Positions 24,747-26,903 of a stretch of DNA of 26,903 bases are shown one piece after another. Below the pieces are notes generated by a model. The model was not told the origin of the DNA. It worked only from the letters and a program-made list of their open reading frames with translations, and did not search any database. The position numbers and the translations under genes were made by a program. Each line of letters begins with the position of its first letter. Positions within the stretch are counted from its first letter, which is position 1. This DNA is from Anaerolineae bacterium (GTDB lineage: Bacteria > Chloroflexota > Anaerolineae > 4572-78 > J111), in contig JAGRBY010000025.1 of assembly GCA_020433835.1 (NCBI GenBank), positions 1-26,903 on the forward strand. The letters are read 5' to 3'.

Positions 24747-25832
24747 ATGGGTTTAGATGTTAAGTATGCAAATTTGCGATCGCGTATTTTCTTAAAACGA
24801 CGCTTTGAAGAACAATTTTGTATTCCATTACAGCAGCCTGTAAAGCAGGTTGAAAGTTTTATGCTTTGGTATGAGGAAAATGTTCTAAAGGTTGATACGA
24901 GCGATATTAAAATTGATCGTCCCATCTTTCTTGTTGGTTTGCCACGCTCTGGGACAACAATGATGCAAGATCTTCTCTGCGCACATCCTCAGATAGCCTA
25001 TATTACCAATATTATGCATCAATTTCGAAAAGCCCCTTGTGCAGCAGAAGATTTACGCAAGCGTCTCAAGCTCGACTTTGAAGGAGAACGCTATTTACGG
25101 GATAGTGTCAAGGTCAGTTTAGGATCACCAAATGAAGGGCACGCCTTTTTCATCGATTGGTACGGACTTGATCCCTATGCCCTAGAATATGTTAAACATG
25201 ACCTGAGCGACTTTCCCTTGGAGCAGATAGAACAAGCTCGTGATACGATGCGCAAAATTATCTGGTGCTTCAAAGGCAAAGGCGTGCGTTTCTTCAACAA
25301 AAATCCGGGCCTCACTGTTTATATTACCCTATTAAAAGATATGTTTCCTGACGCTAAGATAATCCACATGGTGCGCGATGCTCGCAAATGTGCCAACTCT
25401 ATGCTTAAGCTCTTTAAGCACAATCAGGCTCAGGAAATTAAGGTCAGAGACAAACTGGGTTTAGATAGAGATCGATATTTCATACCGTACCCTCGTGTAC
25501 CCAAATTGGTTGAGTATTTAGAGGCTTATGGCCCCAATGATATTCGAACAACAGCCAACATCTGGAATGACACAATTACTATGGTTGCCGAGCAAAAAGA
25601 TGATGTCCCCTTTTTCTATGAAGTGCGTTTTGAGGATATTTTGGCCGATCCCCAAGTAGAAATTAAAAAAATCTTGGATTTCTGCGAACTTCCAGAGGTT
25701 GAAGACCAGAGCACACCCTTTTGGCAAAAAATCAAAAAGATTGGCAAGGTAAGCCATACCAATAACTATGGCAATTTTGAGATGGTTGAAGAAATTTGTA
25801 AAACCTATATGAAGCAGTACGGATATTTATAA
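24747..25832 (+). CDS. PAPS-dependent sulfotransferase
   Basis: 361 residues from ATG 24747, preceded by GAGGAA with a six-base spacer; a TTG directly before it is not needed. The 5'-phosphosulfate loop is GLPRSGTT (64-71) after the IDRPIFLV strand, and the 3'-phosphate motif is IIHMVRDARKCANSML with R210 and S218. These mark the sulfotransferase family (Sulfotransfer_1/3 type), which moves sulfate from PAPS to a hydroxyl or amine. The acceptor is unknown. Its place directly after the PKS module, 27 bases downstream, suggests the acyl product or its beta-hydroxyl. There is no signal peptide, so it should be cytoplasmic. No PAPS synthesis genes are in the window. Confidence 0.88.
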   Translation: MGLDVKYANLRSRIFLKRRFEEQFCIPLQQPVKQVESFMLWYEENVLKVDTSDIKIDRPIFLVGLPRSGTTMMQDLLCAHPQIAYITNIMHQFRKAPCAAEDLRKRLKLDFEGERYLRDSVKVSLGSPNEGHAFFIDWYGLDPYALEYVKHDLSDFPLEQIEQARDTMRKIIWCFKGKGVRFFNKNPGLTVYITLLKDMFPDAKIIHMVRDARKCANSMLKLFKHNQAQEIKVRDKLGLDRDRYFIPYPRVPKLVEYLEAYGPNDIRTTANIWNDTITMVAEQKDDVPFFYEVRFEDILADPQVEIKKILDFCELPEVEDQSTPFWQKIKKIGKVSHTNNYGNFEMVEEICKTYMKQYGYL

Positions 25833-25846
25833 AGAGCGTTATCTCT

Positions 25847-26764
25847 ATGTGTCGCATTTTAGTACTGTACTATTCACAGTCTGGTGAAGTGACCAAAGCG
25901 GTTACATCATTCATTAAACATCTTGATACACCACACAATGAAGTGGTTTGGGAATGTATTAAACCTAAAGAAACATATCCATATCCCTGGAAAAGTGTTT
26001 ATGAATTTTTTGACGTTTTTCCCGAGTGTGTCAATCTAGAGCCTCCTGAAATTGAACCACCCTCGTTTGATCCGGACCAAAAGTTCGATCTAATCATTTT
26101 GGCCTATCAGGTTTGGTTTCTGGCTCCTTCGTTACCTATACAAGGATTTCTAAAATCGCCTTACGCCCGCGTAATGCAAAACACCAAAGTGATTACGCTG
26201 ATCGTTTGTCGAAGTATGTGGCATTCGGCTTCAGAAACCATGAAGCAAATTATAGCCGAGCAGGACGGAATTCTTATCGACAATGTGGTTGTTACCTTTA
26301 AGGGTCCGCCGCTAGCTACCTTTATTAGTACACCTCGAAGACTACTGAGTGGAAAAAAAGATAAATTCATGGGCTTACCGGAAGCCGAAACCGACAACGA
26401 AGATATAAAAATGTTAGAGATGTTCGGCAAAGCGGTTGCCGAACATGTTGAGTCGTTGCCTGACGACTCTCATCGCTCTCTTTTGAAAGGGTTAGGGGCC
26501 GTAAAAGTCAACAGACGCTATGCTGTTTTGGAACGTATTGGCTACTACTCGTACCATTACCCATGGGCCAAGGTGGCTCGATTGTTTGGTGGCCCCAAAA
26601 GCAGTCTCCGCAGGCCTATTATTTATATGTTTGTAGGAAATTTGGTTTTAACCTTACCGCTAGGTCTTTTTTTAGCACTCATCATTCAGCCCTTGATAAG
26701 TCCTTTTTTGCATAACCAAATCGAAGATTATATCAATCAGTTAGAATCACCTTCAGGATCTTAA
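25847..26764 (+). CDS. Flavodoxin-fold protein, dialkylresorcinol condensing enzyme-like (NAD(P)H oxidoreductase-like)
   Basis: 305 residues. The N-terminal ILVLYYSQSGEVTKAV is a flavodoxin FMN-phosphate loop. YPYPWKSVYEFFDVFPE, DLIILAYQVWFLAPSLPI and TLIVCRSMWHSA are the conserved blocks of a family often annotated as dialkylresorcinol condensing enzyme or NAD(P)H-dependent oxidoreductase, found in aryl-polyene/flexirubin and related lipid loci. A hydrophobic segment near the C-terminus (about 264-288) looks like one membrane helix, perhaps two if it is a hairpin. That suggests membrane-linked redox or tailoring. It follows the sulfotransferase by 14 bases and is the last operon gene in view. 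The family name rests on weak biochemical grounds, so no reaction is claimed; flavin-dependent reduction is the safest guess. Confidence 0.75.
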   Translation: MCRILVLYYSQSGEVTKAVTSFIKHLDTPHNEVVWECIKPKETYPYPWKSVYEFFDVFPECVNLEPPEIEPPSFDPDQKFDLIILAYQVWFLAPSLPIQGFLKSPYARVMQNTKVITLIVCRSMWHSASETMKQIIAEQDGILIDNVVVTFKGPPLATFISTPRRLLSGKKDKFMGLPEAETDNEDIKMLEMFGKAVAEHVESLPDDSHRSLLKGLGAVKVNRRYAVLERIGYYSYHYPWAKVARLFGGPKSSLRRPIIYMFVGNLVLTLPLGLFLALIIQPLISPFLHNQIEDYINQLESPSGS

Positions 26765-26903
26765 CAACAAATACAGGACTTACGCAAAAGTCAGGTGACA
26801 GTCACTTATTCGTAATAAATCAGCGTTGGATTAACCCCAATAGGTCGATTGAGGGCGTCTAAGTGACTGTCACCTTTAGAACGTGTGCAAATTTTTTCAC
26901 ATT
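26765..26903. other. Intergenic end of window
   Basis: This 139 bp contains the inverted repeat and no coding region in either direction. I see no rho-independent terminator for the operon, so transcription may continue past the window or stop by another mechanism. Confidence 0.6.
26793..26875. repeat. 16 bp perfect inverted repeat with palindromic arms
   Basis: AGGTGACAGTCACTTA (26793-26808) is the exact reverse complement of TAAGTGACTGTCACCT (26860-26875). Each arm contains its own 11 bp palindrome of the form GTGAC-N-GTCAC. It starts 28 bases after the last stop codon. No T-run follows, so it does not look like a standard terminator. The preceding CAGGACTTACGCAAAAG and the long arms are reminiscent of insertion-sequence or REP-like ends. 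No transposase is in the window. Confidence 0.65.

Overview
The window is a stretch of bacterial chromosome. Three housekeeping genes at the left are followed by a large lipid or polyketide biosynthesis locus, all on the + strand. The housekeeping genes are the 3' end of a glucokinase, a class V aminotransferase and PRPP synthetase. The balanced base composition and the style of these proteins make me lean towards a Chloroflexota-type (Anaerolineae-like) organism. That is an impression, not a demonstration: the window holds no rRNA, tRNA or other phylogenetic marker.

Layout: glucokinase C-terminus (1-207); aminotransferase (230-1501); a 365 bp gap with hairpins and a long inverted repeat; prs (1867-2844); an AT-rich 1.07 kb region with several inverted repeats and at most one doubtful ORF (2845-3913); then seven closely spaced genes, probably one operon (3914-26764). 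In order, these are a PfaA-type synthase (KS-AT-ACP-ACP-pseudoACP-KR-DH'), a radical SAM protein with a cobalamin-binding-like N-terminus, a PfaC/HglC-HglD-type synthase (KS-CLF-AT-DH), a PfaD-type enoyl reductase carrying an extra C-terminal ACP, a one-module type I PKS (KS-AT-DH-ACP), a sulfotransferase, and a flavodoxin-fold protein of the kind annotated in dialkylresorcinol clusters. The window ends in a palindromic inverted repeat that looks like a mobile-element or REP-type end.

Reading of the system (inference): the PfaA/PfaC/PfaD set is an iterative synthase related to bacterial polyunsaturated fatty acid synthases, myxobacterial Pfa1-3 and the cyanobacterial heterocyst-glycolipid synthases. 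It should build a long acyl chain on the two active ACPs of the PfaA-like protein. The ER-ACP fusion and the extra KS-AT-DH-ACP module suggest that the chain is primed, handed over or extended by a second carrier. The radical SAM, sulfotransferase and flavodoxin-like proteins suggest later tailoring. No phosphopantetheinyl transferase, thioesterase, reductive release domain or acyltransferase for phospholipid transfer is present, so activation and release must come from elsewhere. This combination is not one I recognise as a characterised pathway, and the product, perhaps a sulfated or otherwise modified long-chain lipid, is unknown.
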